DNA of 64,000 bases from Oegoconia quadripuncta. Its lineage: Eukaryota > Arthropoda > Insecta > Lepidoptera > Autostichidae. Below the pieces are notes generated by a model. The model did not search any database, had not been told where the DNA came from, and saw only the letters and a program-made list of their open reading frames with translations. This document shows positions 20,897 through 32,906 of this stretch, piece after piece (the stretch's first letter is position 1; every line of letters begins with the position of its first letter). The stretch covers positions 4,591,001-4,655,000 of the forward strand of contig OX438748.1 of assembly GCA_949316235.1 (NCBI GenBank), read 5' to 3'. Position numbers and translations under genes: made by a program.

Positions 20897-21204
20897 CATC
20901 AGTTTGTAAACACATCCCACTGCAGGGATATAGACCTACCCTCATTTTGAGGGAGTATATGGGCCATGGTTCGCCACGCTGGCCCAGTGCATGTTGTGGA
21001 CTTCACAGGCCTTCAATTTTTATTTCTCAGGCATGTAGGTTTCCTCACGATGTTTTCCTCCACCTTTTAAGAGCGTCGGATAAATGCCCATAAGTCATTA
21101 AATTACATTTAAAAACTCATTAGTACATGGCCTGCCTGGGGATCGAACCTGGACTTCCCAAATTAGGAGACCGTGTCTCCTCCACTGAGCCACCGACGCT
21201 CCCC
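20897..21204 (-). mobile_element. SINE D, full length
   Basis: From 'gtaaacacatcccactgcag' through 'gggccatggttcgccacg', 'tttctcaggcatgtaggttt' and 'ttggcctgcctgg'-type text to the reversed head 'gatcgaacctggac' (B-box) and 'ccactgagccaccgacgc' (A-box). Length about 308 bp. Confidence 0.85.
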
Positions 21205-21385
21205 TATATAAAACTATTTTAAACAAACTAATTAAATAAGAGCAACTTTGTATGTTCTTAATCAAAGTTTGAATAGAATCTGTAAGACGGAACTATGCAT
21301 GCAATAAATAGAATTGTTATATAGATTCTGAAGAGTTCGGTTGTCACTTGTGCTGTTTTGTACAACATTTTTATTACAGCATATT

Positions 21386-21905
21386 TACATATCTTTCAAC
21401 GCATTTCAATCGGCATCGGCTCTTTAAAAATAATACTGTATTAATTGTAATACCTTAAGAGGGTTTATTCCGTCCAGTGGAGCCCTCATTGAATAAATTA
21501 AGATTTGTTAATAAATCAAAAGAATCGCTCGGACCTGCACTCGACTATCCTAAGCGCTGGTTATAAATAACACCTAAATAGCTGTGATGGGGGATAGCAC
21601 TATTGAGATACATCCGCGCGGACAAAGACTGAACACATACTCAACCCCGACAAATACGTAATATTACTTAGATATCTTTCAGTGCATTTCACTCGGGGGT
21701 TGGTTTTTAAATATAATATTGTATTGATTGTAATACCGTAAGAGGGTTTATTCCGTCCAGTGGAGCCCTCATGGAATAAATACAGATTTGTTAATAAATC
21801 AAAACAATCGCTTTGACCTACACTCGACAATCCTAAGCGCTAGTTATAAATAATATCTAAATAGCTGTGATGGGGGATAGCACTATTGAGATACATCCGG
21901 ACAAA
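21386..21905. repeat. Tandem duplication, two units of about 280 bp
   Basis: Unit 1 starts 'atatctttcaacgcatttca' (about 21389) and unit 2 'atatctttcagtgcatttca' (about 21669). Both continue with 'gagggtttattccgtccagt', 'ggagccctcat', 'atttgttaataaatcaaaa', 'cctaagcgct', 'gctgtgatgggggatagcac' and 'tattgagatacatccg'. They differ at many sites, so the duplication is not recent. A related word 'gagatacatccgaacaaag' occurs at 42591. No coding potential; origin unknown. Confidence 0.8.
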
Positions 21906-23438
21906 GACTAAACACACACTCATACACTCATATATACTCATACAAATACGTAACAGTTGTCGTTTTTATGGGTGTTTAAACAAGTTTGTCAAAGGCGTCC
22001 TACCTAAAAATTATTCTATTAAAGGACAACAGCACAGATCCATACATCTTTGGGCCAGTTTGTTGTCACTTCAATTAATAAATATAGTCTTGAACTCTTA
22101 GTACCAGACCTGCTAAAAACCTAACACATATATTTTTAAAGGACTTTAGAAAAGAACAAAAGAGGTTTGAAATATGGTTTGGGGAACTTTGAAATTATAT
22201 ACTGGCAACATTAACCACATGCATTCTCACGCATGGAAACTAGATGCTAGGCCAAAGAAAAATTGTTTTTTCTTTTCAGAGTCGTCCGTCGCTCGCTCGC
22301 TGTTGCTGTTATCCCTACTTAAATTATAACCTCACAGTCAAAAATGTCAGTTGTCACTTATCTATTTTTTTTTTTTTGGAAAGAATTTAGTTTTTGTATA
22401 GTTTGTGAGCCAAAATGTTTTCTGAGAGCGATATTTTCAAATATTTCTTATAACTATACTAAGGTTCCAAAAATTATTTTGAATAGCTAAGTTGATAGTC
22501 TTTAGTACCGGCTTTTTTTAGGTGTACCTTTTATTAGGTGACAAAACACTGGCCCAAAAATGCTGATGTCTTTTGTCAATTTAAAAAGGTTGTCAATAGA
22601 GATATTAGGTACAGCTCCTCAGAGCACGAGATTACTCGCACTTGACTTTTTTGTATATAAATACGTGAATTTACCAAAGCAATAACATAATATTTACATT
22701 TATCCCGACCGAAGCGCGGGGTGGGTTCTACCCACACAGTATCGATGGTCTTTATGTTTAATATTTACTCGTTCATATATCATTTACTTTCATATTTTGT
22801 CACAAGATAAAAATACACGCGGTAAATTCGGATATCACCGCCTCTGGCCGAATTTAATGCGGAATTCTCAATGGGCTTGTAAAATAAATAATTCGGATAT
22901 ATTTATCCGAAAAACCTGGCATCATCGTGTGTCATTTTATTTTATTATTATTATTTTAACTGAGCAGTGAATAACATCCACTAGAGCCTATTTCTTAAAT
23001 AAGAGAGAAATACTTTTGGTTGGTTTAAAGATATTGTCCATTGTATATAATATTTTAATACCAACTTAGTTAATTAGGCTTACACGCTTATATATTAGCT
23101 TCACTTGTAACTTACAAACGAACTAAATACCTATGTAACAATTAAAAAAAAAACAAATCTATGAAATCGATTTAAACCTACTTCAAATTGTCGTATCGAT
23201 TGGAATCTTTACAGGTGTATGTAATCCTGATGACAATAAAATAATTCAGTTCCATCGAGGCGACATGATAATGGGGCCGCGGTACTCTTTAATTTTTATA
23301 CATTTTATTGCATAATTAACTATTTTTTAAAATTTAAATTAATTAATTTAAATTTAAAGCACAATAAAATTTTATTTAAAAAAAAATTAACACACGCTTT
23401 CCTCAATAACAAAAAAAAAACTTATACTGGTACCGGTA
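21906..23438. other. No recognised feature (1.5 kb)
   Basis: Poly(T) at about 22365. A slightly GC-rich phrase ('gcgcggggtgggttctaccc') near 22716 and repeated 'aattcggatat' words near 22826 and 22892. No gene or known family recognised. Confidence 0.4.
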
Positions 23439-23440
23439 TA

Positions 23441-23954
23441 CAGGGTGAATTTGGATTCGTGTAATTTCCATTAACTGGTGACTCCACTCCCTATTACGAA
23501 CAACTTTCCCCAAGGAACCATAGCCAAATTCGATCAAAAAATTTTCGGTTACCCATACAAAGTATACCATTCTGAAACTACCTTTTGTATGGAAGTTTAA
23601 CAATTTTCGGGTGATGCCTCCACTCCTGATTACGATCAACTTTCCACTAGGAACCATCGTCGAATTCAGCCGAAAATTTTTGGACTTCCATGCTAAAGGT
23701 GGTTTCAGAATGGTTACTTTGATGGGTAATCGAAAACTTTTTGATTGAATTCTTCTATGGTTCCTTTTTTTTTTTTTTTTTTTTATTAAAAATTGTTGGT
23801 CTTCCATAGTAAAGGTGGTTTCAGGATTGTTTAATTGGTATGGGTAATCGAAAATTTTTGATCGAATTCGGCTATGGTTCCTTGGGGAAAGTTGTTCGTA
23901 ATCAGGAGTGGAGTCACCAGTAAACAGGAATAACACGAATTCAAATTCACCCTG
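23441..23954 (-). mobile_element. MITE family G, copy 2, with a captured LINE K tail
   Basis: Inverted ends 'cagggtgaatttggattcg' and 'gaattcaaattcaccctg' lie between TA dinucleotides (23439-23440 and 23955-23956). The centre matches the right half of copy 1 in reverse orientation, including 'cttccatgctaaaggtggtt'. At 23766-23789 it has poly(T) then 'attaaaa', the reverse complement of the LINE K 3' terminus ('ttttaata' plus poly-A), joined to 'ggttcc' exactly as in copy 1. The long minus-strand frame over this element is repeat-derived, not a gene. Confidence 0.8.
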
Positions 23955-24179
23955 TATATCAATCCGGTGTTACAAAAGTTCAATACCGACTCAACTGAAA
24001 TGTATGAAACAGCTGATTTTTTTTCTCGTTGTCAGGTTTCTAGACTATGGGACCCATATTGAAAATTCGGTCTGAACAACCATACAAAATTATTTTGAAA
24101 ATGAATAAATCTATATTCTGTATTACCGGATCGCTTAATTATGTCGTTTAACTCGACATTTAATAGATCATTGACGCCT

Positions 24180-24473
24180 GGGAGCGTCGGTGACTCAGCG
24201 GTTAAGATGAGGTCTCCCAATTTGGGAGGTCCAGGTTCGATTCCCATGCAGGCCATGCACCAGTGAGTTTTTAAATTTATTTTAATATGTTATGTGCATT
24301 TATCTGATTGCTCTTAAACGGTGAGGAAACCTGCATGCCTGACAAATAAAAATTCAAAGGCATGTGAAGTCCCCAAGGGCGAGCGTGATTGACTATGGCC
24401 AATACTCCCTCATTATACGAGGGAAGGCCTATATCCCTGCAGTGGGATGTTTACGGGATGATGATGATGACGC
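24180..24473 (+). mobile_element. SINE D, full length
   Basis: Head 'ggtgactcagcggttaaga' (A-box type) and 'caggttcgattcccatgcag' (B-box). The body has 'ctgattgctcttaaacggtg', 'aaaattcaaaggcatgtgaa', 'ggccaatactccctcat' and 'ccctgcagtgggatgttta', and it ends in a (gat)n tail. Reference copy of this tRNA-derived SINE. Confidence 0.9.
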
Positions 24474-24535
24474 CTGGGATAGTTACATCTGTTTAATTCA
24501 TTTTCCTCAGTGCTTATGGAAGTAAATCTAAAACA

Positions 24536-24620
24536 CATATGCGTTACCAGTGATTATTTATGGCACTGAAACGTGGTATTTGACTATGGGCCCCAGAAGA
24601 AAGCTCAAGCCTTTGCCGCA
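24536..24620 (+). pseudogene. RTE-like reverse transcriptase fragment
   Basis: Reads 'YALPVIIYGTETWYLTMGPR' followed by 'RKLK', the same post-palm block as at 20700-20876. Only about 28 codons are recognisable. Confidence 0.6.
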
Positions 24621-24730
24621 TACAAAGCGGCCCGGACTCGGTGTAGTAAACGTCACTATATACACCGCCATTAATGTGACGTCACCCGCGCTTTTCATGT
24701 GAAAAAGCCTTCAAAATCGCACAACAACTA

Positions 24731-24958
24731 AGGGCATTTTAAATGTCCGCATGGCTAGCTACCACCATCTTATCTAAATCTGCCGCCAAACAGCAATGTT
24801 AATAGCATTGTTGTGTTCCGATTGTTAGAGATAAGATAGCCAGTCCCCCAAATGTGTTGGGGTTTCCGGGTCAGTACGCTTCCACCTTCGACCTCATCTT
24901 CACTTAACATCAGGTGTGATTGAGGTCAAGTACGAACCCGTCGTGCATAAAAAAAAAA
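24731..24958 (+). mobile_element. SINE A, 5'-truncated
   Basis: Begins at 'agggcattttaaatgtccgc' in the SINE A body and runs to the 3' end 'ttgaggtcaagtacgaaccc', 'gtcgtgcat' and poly(A). The tRNA-like head is absent. Confidence 0.85.
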
Positions 24959-25465
24959 CAATATCCACATGGCGATACGCTCAGTATTTCAAAATTCAGA
25001 AATGTGTTTGTTTGTTCGTTATCCTTTCAGCTCGTTACAGATCATCAGAATAACTTATTTTCTGAACAATGATAGCAGTATAATGAAATAAAAATTGACG
25101 CATGCGAAACCTGCGACGAAAGCTTGTCAACAATTAAAACGTAGTTCCAAATGAATCCAATTGGCTATACCTTATAAAGCGATTTTTTTGAGGATGATCG
25201 TTTGTTGACAGTCACGTGACTTTTTCAGTTTCAGCGGTTTATTTGAAACAACCGAATGTTACAAATTACTATCACTAAATTACTTACTGTACAAATTGGT
25301 AATTCTAATCATTGTATGAATACAGACAAAATGTGCCTGAAATATTGATGTTATCATTTATAATATTTTGTACATATTTACAAAAATAAAATGGGTTTGT
25401 GTAGTATATCAACAAATAGGAACTTTATCGAAAACATACTATAAATATTAACGCTCGATTTATTC
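24959..25465. other. No recognised feature
   Basis: No coding sequence or family match seen. Confidence 0.45.
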
Positions 25466-25731
25466 GACGACCTGTTTGGTGTAGTGCCTGTATACCAAAA
25501 GGTTGCGGGTTCGAATCCCGCTAGGGGCATAATGTTTGTGTGATGAATACAGACATGTGTACCCGAGTTATGGATGTTTTCATTTAAAATGAGTATTTAT
25601 TTACAAAAATAAAAGTATTTATGTAGTATATCAACCATCTGGTATCCACAACACAAGCCTATAGTTGCTTACTGTGGAACTAGATGACGCTGTGTGTATG
25701 TCTAAGGATATTTATTATTTATTATTATTAT
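25466..25731 (+). mobile_element. SINE B, near full length
   Basis: Head 'gacgacctgtttggtgtag' with a small deletion after 'tagtg', B-box 'ggttcgaatcccgctaggg', full body, and an (att)n tail after 'ctaaggatatttatt'. Confidence 0.85.
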
Positions 25732-27059
25732 GTGGTTAATGCAAATCCCATCAGTAGTATAGAGAGTGACTTAAAATTCCTTAAAGATTATGTTGAGTTA
25801 CCTTGAGTTACTGCTTGTATATAATATACTGTGGCTTTGGTAATAGTTTAAATTTAAACCGGATGATCCAAGCAAAGGGATTACGAACTCTCTGTGAAAC
25901 TGATTCACACATTTTATGCAATTAGTATAAAACTTTCATTATACATACATCAAAGTATAACTTTTAGTATATTTAAAATTATAAAACATATTTGTATGAA
26001 AAATGCATTCAGCGACATATTATAATGAATTAAAGTCTGAAACTAGTTTTTCAAAACCAACGATGAAGAAGAAAGCCATTTAATGAAAAAAAATTAGTGA
26101 TAATTTTCGATAGTATGTTCGATCGAACATTCTGCAATTTTGCAACGTTACCTGACAATCAAAATGGTGTCATTTTGATTTACCCAATCAAAACCTTTAA
26201 ACTACAAGCATATATTTCAATCTAAGATAGATGATATAATTAATAGCCTTGTTGACATTGTATGGGATCATAATTTAAGTTGATAAATAATTTAATATGT
26301 AGATTAAAAGAGAATACCTAAAGCAAAAAATAAAATTAATTACCTACAGAAATAACAAGTCTGAACCGGCGTCCTTTATGTTTATTATAAGTTATATATA
26401 ACTCAATGATATGTTAAAAGGGAATGTAGATTTTACAAAAACAACACATGTATAATCCCCATTTATAACTCTCACCAAAAAATGACGCCTGATTACGTCT
26501 GTCAAGAGCAAAAACATTTGAAAAAGTAACGCAAAAATGCCACAATAGGCGTGAAAACAAACAATTTGCCGTGACAAGGGAAAGGGCCTGTTTAAAGAAC
26601 AAAAGCCCAGCAAAGCGGCTGTTTTGTGTGAAAACAAAGATAAGTTGGCCACTCGTTGTTTAAGGAGGGAAAATACTGCAGTAAATGATGGGTGACCTAC
26701 GGGCAACCCATAAATAGTATTTATTTAGCGTACACCGCTTGATGTCGCTGTTCGATTTTGAAACCCGCTATCAATGTGTTCTTTGTAATTGCTTAAGTAG
26801 TTTAAGGTAATTCTAATAAATTGAACTTGGTACAGTAACAGTGTGGTGGATTTACCTTAAACAGTTCGATGCAGATATAGGGTGGGGAAAACGAACATCA
26901 CAGCGTTACAATCTTATTGGATCGATCAAACATATGTCCCAAACATAAGCCATTCTGTCTCCGTTAATTTTAGTCATAATGCAACTAAAATTGACTGTGA
27001 AAGAATTTATGTACATATGCACTGAGTCGAATCGGACGGGTGGAGAAGGCACGATGCCA
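25732..27059. other. No recognised gene
   Basis: A 104-aa minus-strand frame (26392-26706) has no motif I know and a composition not convincing for a gene. A short 'tatgtcccaaacataagcc' word near 26934 is a stub of repeat F. Otherwise nothing recognised. Confidence 0.4.
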
Positions 27060-27270
27060 CCACCGAACCAGGACTCCGCCCAGCACACGCTGGAGGACTG
27101 CCCGGCGTGTCAGTCCGAGCGTAGAGACCTGGTTGACCGGATCCCACGAGATTTGTTCCCGCCAGCATTAGTCGCGGCTATGCTGGTGAGCGAGGAGGAT
27201 TGGAGGGCAGAGGCAGTCATGCTCCAGAAAGAGGCTGCAGAGCGGGATCGGGAGAGGGCCGATAATCCCC
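27060..27270 (+). pseudogene. R1-like non-LTR retrotransposon C-terminus fragment
   Basis: Frame with 'DSAQHTLEDCPACQSERRDL', 'VDRIPRDLFPPALVAAMLVS', 'EEDWRAEAVMLQKEAAERDR'. '(D.A.HTL..CP.W...R..L...IG.DLS....V..M..SE..W.A...F....M..KEAAER.RE)' is the familiar C-terminal tail of R1-clade elements, including the His and Cys of the terminal zinc knuckle. It is GC-rich against AT-rich flanks, which marks its ends. Only about 65 codons are left. Confidence 0.8.
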
Positions 27271-28733
27271 TAGGTGAGCGGTACGTAACGCATTTCCCTG
27301 CGAAAAAAGGTACATGTGCCTCATTTTAATGCGTGAAAATGTAGTTTTTAACATTTCAATGGTAGAAATTGTTATTGGTATTGTTGGAATATGGTATTAA
27401 ATTGTTATGGGATGCAGTAGGTACCCAGTATATTAATAGCCTGACACAGATTGACATTAATTATAATTCGAATTGACATTTAAGTCGGTATTGACAGGTA
27501 AATTATATGGATGAGCTATTTAATATAATAATATATATAATTGATGTATAATTAATTTAATATGAATTTAAATGTAACTTTGAAATTGATTTCACATTAA
27601 TATTATTTCTAATTAGATTTTGCAGGGACGGAGAGATTACATTGTACCCAAAATCCAAGCAAATGAACATTAATTTCATTTTCATTTCATTTCTTTTCTG
27701 CTTTAATATGAGATGTTCAATGTAAGTACAAGTGACAATGTAAGACTATCACGAACCTGAATATGAATCAATAATATTAATTAAATTACCATCGAAGTTT
27801 GCAAATATTCAAATAGATACATCAATTATTAGAAATGATTAAATAAATAATTCGGTCACTTACACCAATAATTATCGCATAAACATATAAATATATAAAC
27901 AAATATACATGACGAACCGGCCGTCTTTAGCATATAGCCTGTTTGCATATATTTTGTAGGTATGACCTACATTTCAGATAGGTTGACCGCATTTGACTTG
28001 CAATCATCCCAATGATCTGTGACGCAATTCTCATTAAATTTCTGTCACCTGCTAGGATATGGGTTAGCTTTTTCGTACCATCCACATATCAAATAGATAA
28101 AATCTTTAAATTTAATTTAGAATATTCAAAACGGGGTTCCCAACACAGCTCATGGCATTCATTTACGCAATGTTATCGACACAGCTTCTCTTATAACATT
28201 CAGTATTACGACTTGATATAATTGCTTCTTGATTGCTAGAATTAGGCTTTATTTTGCCCAAATCCATAACCATGTTACGATTATTATCAATACCAAGAAT
28301 TTATTCTTTATTTTATATATAGGTATATATATTAGAAGAATTATAAAGCCTCACCCTACCGATGCTCAATATTACCACCCAAGTTGAGCACCAAAAGACA
28401 AGCATTAATTTCTATGTGTTTCGGCGCTATCCACGTCATCATCAGGCTGCGTTGTACTATGTAGTTGAATGCAACCGTATCTGCTCATTATATGGTATGT
28501 CTATTTATTGCGACAGCATCTCGGACCGCTGCAACATTATTGGCGAAATTCGTATAAGGTTTTTATACTTAATTAAAGTACCATGTTTGCTTAATGCTCA
28601 AGAGCTATCTTTTTCTTTTTCGCAGATATTTAGATTTTTTATCATAAAAGTGAATGCCCACTTTTTAAATAGTAACACTACATTTAGGGAGAGGATGGAA
28701 ACCCACGGGAGTTACACATCCTTTGTAAAGCAA
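27271..28733. other. No recognised feature (1.5 kb)
   Basis: Strongly AT-rich. A 129-aa plus-strand frame at 28362-28751 shows no known motif and runs into SINE B. No gene supported. Confidence 0.4.
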
Positions 28734-28995
28734 ACGACCTGTTTGGTGTAGTAGTTAAAAATTCTGCTGCTATACCAAAAGGTCGCAGGTTCGAATCCCG
28801 CTAGGGGTTTATATGATGGATACAGACATTTGTTCCCGAGTTATGGATGTTTTTCATTTATTTATGTATTCTTATACAAAAAAAATGTATTTCTGTAGTT
28901 TATCAACCATCTGGTATCCATAATACAAGCCTAGTTGCTTAGTGTGGAACTAGATGGCGATGTGTGTATGTGCAAAGATATTTATTAAAAAAAAA
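28734..28995 (+). mobile_element. SINE B, near full length
   Basis: 'acgacctgtttggtgtagta' head, 'caggttcgaatcccgctagg' B-box, body and poly(A) tail after 'gcaaagatatttatt'. Confidence 0.85.
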
Positions 28996-30157
28996 TCAAT
29001 CTTTGCCAGGACCTTATATCGAATCGAACCCGCGACTTTGTAAACCCTATTTTGTTCACATAGGTATATGGCACGCAAAACGATTTGAACCAAGTCACGT
29101 GTGCATTTTGGGATATTTCGATAAGTGAACCATAATTGTTTCAAACATTATAGTCATGGCGCTATATAGGTACCTACATACGTATATTGTTTACAAAACA
29201 TGGAGGTGCATAAAATTACTAAAACATATAAATTACAATTTTCTCAAATCACGCATGAGTTGACTTACTGCATGACTGATTATTAGACTGTGCTGTTAGT
29301 AACTCAAACAGTATGTTGTTATTTGTACCTGTTCCAAGCGCGATGTAGGTTGTTTTTCAACTTAATGCGAATGCAAAGCAGGTGTATGTACGTTATAACA
29401 TGGGTAAGAAAACAAATGGTCCGTATCTTAAGTATTTTATTCAGGGGAAAAATTCTGGAAAAAAGACAACTAGAGTGAGCAGGTTTTCTACCACAGATAT
29501 AAGTTGCCTGTAGCAGTCCACTGATAGATATAGGCCTCACCTATGGGTTACATGTAGTGGAACTTTTTATCATAATTACTACTCAACACTAGCTGTATCA
29601 ACAACGGGTACTTTTCACTCACGATTGACCACAGATGTACACGCAGACGCGAACATGCGCGTACTTTTATGCACTCGTACTTGTAGGGGTTGCAACTGAA
29701 AACCAGTGTTTCGCTTTTTGAGTGATGTGCCACATTGAATTATAACCCATTTAAGCTACTGCGATACATACACTCTCTTTCTTTTCTTTAATTTTATTTG
29801 TAAGTATATTTTTTTATAATCATAAAATTGTGCATGCGTGTGAACGCATTCACGTAAATAAATGCTATCTATCTATCTATTCATAGCGCGATTTTCATTG
29901 CATTCCAGGTAACAATTTTCCCGTTTGACGATCGCAGATTTTTTGAAAGTTCCCCATGTTTGACATCAATGCCCATCACTGGTCTGTGTTGTTATGTTCG
30001 CTTAGTCGTCTTTTACGAACCCAACGGGCAGAGGTTTGATTCTATTCTACTCTCATGGCATGGCAATTTTCTACATACTCGTATCTAAGTACTATTATTT
30101 ATCGTTGGATCAATCGTTTGGTATTTCTTATTATAACTAAAAAGATTATATTACTAC
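28996..30157. other. No recognised feature
   Basis: A (tatc)n microsatellite at about 29866-29881. A faint SINE-A-like phrase 'cgaacccgcgactttgtaaa' at 29027-29060 may be a head stub. Nothing else recognised. Confidence 0.4.
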
Positions 30158-30300
30158 TATTTTCACTTACAAGGTGGTCGGAAGATCTAAAGTCGCGGGA
30201 AATTGCAGTATGCACGCCACATCCAAACAATCGCACAGAAATCTATAGGGGAGGCTTTAGGAGGAGGAACAGAGATTCAGCAGCGGATGTCCGGTAGCTG
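30158..30300 (+). pseudogene. RTE-like LINE C-terminus fragment
   Basis: One frame starts 'LTRWSEDLK', the next continues 'VAGNCSMHATSKQSHRN' and '..GRL.EE'. This matches the 'P.RW.DD..KVAG..WM.....R..W...GEA' tail of RTE-type elements, with one frameshift after 'gatctaaag' and stops in the second frame. Confidence 0.55.
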
Positions 30301-31189
30301 ATATGATAACTACTATTTCAAAATCCGTCAGCTAGTCGCTTAAATGCTTGAAAGCAGACTCCATTTTGTAATTTACAGGGTCATATGTTTGATTTTTTAT
30401 GACAAAATGTATCCTGTAACACTGTGAGGATCAAGGCGAATTTAAGGTCCAGCCGTTTCAAAAGGTTACATAGAAATCTACATATATATTGTACACCCGA
30501 AAAACATAACTCTTCTTTCTGGGGCAGTCGATGGAATATGTTGAAAGAAGGGGCAATAGTTCTAGTAAATGGGCCCTGAAAGGAGCCGTTGCTTTAATTT
30601 GTAAGGTTCATAAAAGCACTAAGAGGTTCCAAAGGCACAGCTGAAGCGACCTGATGAGAATCACAACAATCCTGTAGAACGGTGAATCAGTTGCCTGAAG
30701 TAGACTGTCACTACTACGAGGAAATAGACTAATTCCTTCTCTTCCACCGTGCTGGAGGCGAAAGCCACACGGAAGGTACGCATGTCATGAGGTGATTAAA
30801 ATCAATTTGATGTGGATGTCATAGATAAACTTGATTTACATGAGAGAATAGGCTGAGTACAAAATAAACATTTTGCTGATCCTAAGTTGCCCCATAAATA
30901 CCTCCAACATTTGGCAGAACATTTAAAATACAAAGAAAGAAGTAAGAAATTCAAAAGGCACCTAATTATTTATATAATTCGGCAACTCGTGCCAGTCACA
31001 TCGAGTTGGGCACGTCAAGAAGATTAATGCCTCGAGCCTAATTAGAAAAGTTTCCAACAGCTATTTAATGACCTCGCCCTGTACTAGCAAGGACACTGGT
31101 TAACCTAGTATTAGTGATACCATTAAAACTAGGTATCTAAATATATACCTATGTATAGCACACTACAATTAGCTTTTTCCAAATTCAAA
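30301..31189. other. No recognised feature
   Basis: No gene or assigned repeat. The phrase 'gtgctggaggcgaaagccac' near 30750 is slightly GC-rich but unassigned. Confidence 0.4.
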
Positions 31190-31415
31190 ATTGTGTGTCG
31201 GAGAGTTTCTTGCGTCGTTTCTTCTCTCTGACTATACACATTACGAAGCGATGGTAATCAAGTCTCTAAATTCCCCCATGCAACGCCCTAAGCCGAGGTT
31301 CGAGCCCTGCGTGGGCACCCTTAGGCGTCGGTTGCAACCATCTACCTCACCCCACCGCCAAAAAGTCCTTAGGACTGTCAGCAAGTTCCAGTCTACAAAA
31401 AAAAAAGAAAAAAGT
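31190..31415 (+). repeat. Repeat E, SINE-like
   Basis: Shares 'gagagtttcttgcgtcgttt', 'catgcaacgccctaagccga', 'ggttcgagccctgcgtgggc' and 'acccttaggcgtcggttg' with 58118-58330. Its 3' part 'agtccttaggactgtcagc' plus poly(A) is shared with 50817-50912. 'ggttcgagccc' looks like a Pol III B-box, so a tRNA-related SINE is likely but not proven. Confidence 0.55.
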
Positions 31416-31496
31416 GTTGCTACCTTATTTATTCACTTTGGCCATAAACACGATGTCAGAGCCTTATGGGTTATACAAGTCACACACACATTTTTA

Positions 31497-31820
31497 ATCG
31501 CCTCCGTAGCTTAATGTTAACAACGTTAGGTTTACGATTCGGAGATCGCGGGTTCGATCCCCAGCGGGGTACATGTTTAAGTACTCGGTTTGGTTGGTGG
31601 TAGGGCATTTTAAATATCCGCCTGGCTAGCTACTACCATCTTATCTAAATCTGCCGCCAAGCAGCAAAGTTAATAGCATTGTTGTGTTCCGTTTGTCAGA
31701 GATAAGATAGCCAGTCCTCCAAATGTGTAGGGGTTTCCGGATCAGTACGCTTCCACCTTCGACCTCATGTTCACTTAATATCAGGTGTGATTGAGGTCAA
31801 GTACCAACGCGTTGTGAAAA
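31497..31820 (+). mobile_element. SINE A, full length
   Basis: Head 'cgcctccgtagcttaatg', B-box 'ggttcgatccccagcgggg', body and 3' end 'gattgaggtcaagtacc'. The tail is short and interrupted ('gttgtgaaaac'). Confidence 0.9.
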
Positions 31821-31842
31821 CAAAATATATTTGTATTCTAGT

Positions 31843-32105
31843 GCTGTGTGGTTTCGGCACTTAAAAAGAATAGAATCAACCCATCTCTTCCCGTGGGTGT
31901 CGCAAAAGGCGACTAAAGGACTTCAAAAACACATCTATAGATTTGCACATTTTAACGAGAATGAGTTCACCTCATAGATTCTGTATATTTCGAAAGGTGA
32001 AACAATTAAACTTATATGTTTGGTAAACCCAAACGCTAATATTTGGGATATTTCTGACCACCCATTTGGGGTAAGGTTCATGAAGATCGTTCGATATGTA
32101 TGTAT
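31843..32105 (+). repeat. Repeat F, longest copy
   Basis: 'gtgtggtttcggcacttaaa', 'aagaatagaatcaacccatc', 'gggtgtcgcaaaaggcgac', 'gagttcacctcatag', 'tatatttcgaaaggtgaaac', 'atatttctgaccacccattt'. Gives the order of the family from end to end. No open frame and no visible terminal inverted repeat. Confidence 0.6.
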
Positions 32106-32112
32106 ATTTGGT

Positions 32113-32383
32113 GACGACCTGTTTGGTGTAGTGGTTAGAAACTCTGCTGCTATACCAAAAGATCGCGGGTTCAAATCCCGCTAGGGGCATATGTTTGTAT
32201 GATGAATACAGACATGTGTTCCCGAGTTATGGGATGTTTTTTCATATATATATGTATGTAATTACAAAAAATAATGTATTTGTGCAGTTTATCAACTATC
32301 TGGTATCTATAATACAAGCCTAGTTGCTTAGTGTGGAACTGGATGGCACTGTGTGTATGTGCAAAGACATTTATTTATTTATT
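32113..32383 (+). mobile_element. SINE B, near full length
   Basis: Head 'gacgacctgtttggtgtag', then 'gttcaaatcccgctagggg' (one change in the B-box), full body, '(attt)n' tail. It sits directly after a repeat F copy. Confidence 0.85.
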
Positions 32384-32519
32384 TGACTTCTAAACTTATT
32401 ATATACTTACATTTCAAGTCCGTATTGTTATTGCAATTTCAAATATGTACAAAAATTCAAAATTAAATTAAATAAAAATTATTTATACCATTTTATATGA
32501 AAACTACTATAGTATGTCT

Positions 32520-32906
32520 CCTAACGATCATCATCATCTTCCTGCACTGGGCTTAATTTATTTGGGGTTTGTTCTTCCAATCTCCTTTATCAGCCTTTAC
32601 CTCATCATTTCATTCGCCCCTTTTCGTCCATATCATCTGGTTTCGCCATTAGTAGGCCCACCTTCCAGTCTCTCTCCAGAATGGTAGCGGTATTTAAAGA
32701 GTTAGTACCCCAGGAGGGTACCAGCACTGCTGGAGAATCCCTCATCGCTCAGGCTGTCCTACTTATTCTGTGGTGGACACCTTCCTCAAAGGCCGGCAAC
32801 GCATCTGTGACCCTTTTGGTGTTGCGGGTGCCCATGGGCGGCGGTGATTGCTTTCCATCAGGTGACCCGCATGCTCGTTTGCCGCCCTCTCATATAAAAA
32901 AAAAAT
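32520..32906. repeat. Retrotransposon-derived 3' tail
   Basis: The right half (about 32790-32906) reads 'aaggccggcaacgcatctg', 'tgcgggtgcccatgggcgg', 'catcaggtgacccgcatgc', 'tcgtttgccgccctc', then poly(A). I know this as a very common 3' end of lepidopteran non-LTR elements. The left half has 'catcatcatcttcctgcact' and 'ttatttggggtttgttct', resembling another retroelement tail. No coding sequence is intact. Confidence 0.55.

Noticed and set aside
23403..23936. 177-aa minus-strand open frame
   Set aside because: It spans MITE copy 2 including the reversed poly(A) tract, which gives a run of Lys. The halves are inverted copies of each other. A by-product of the repeat, not a gene.
26392..26706. 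104-aa minus-strand open frame, hydrophobic
   Set aside because: No domain, no signal of a start context, and no second copy. Left as unsupported.
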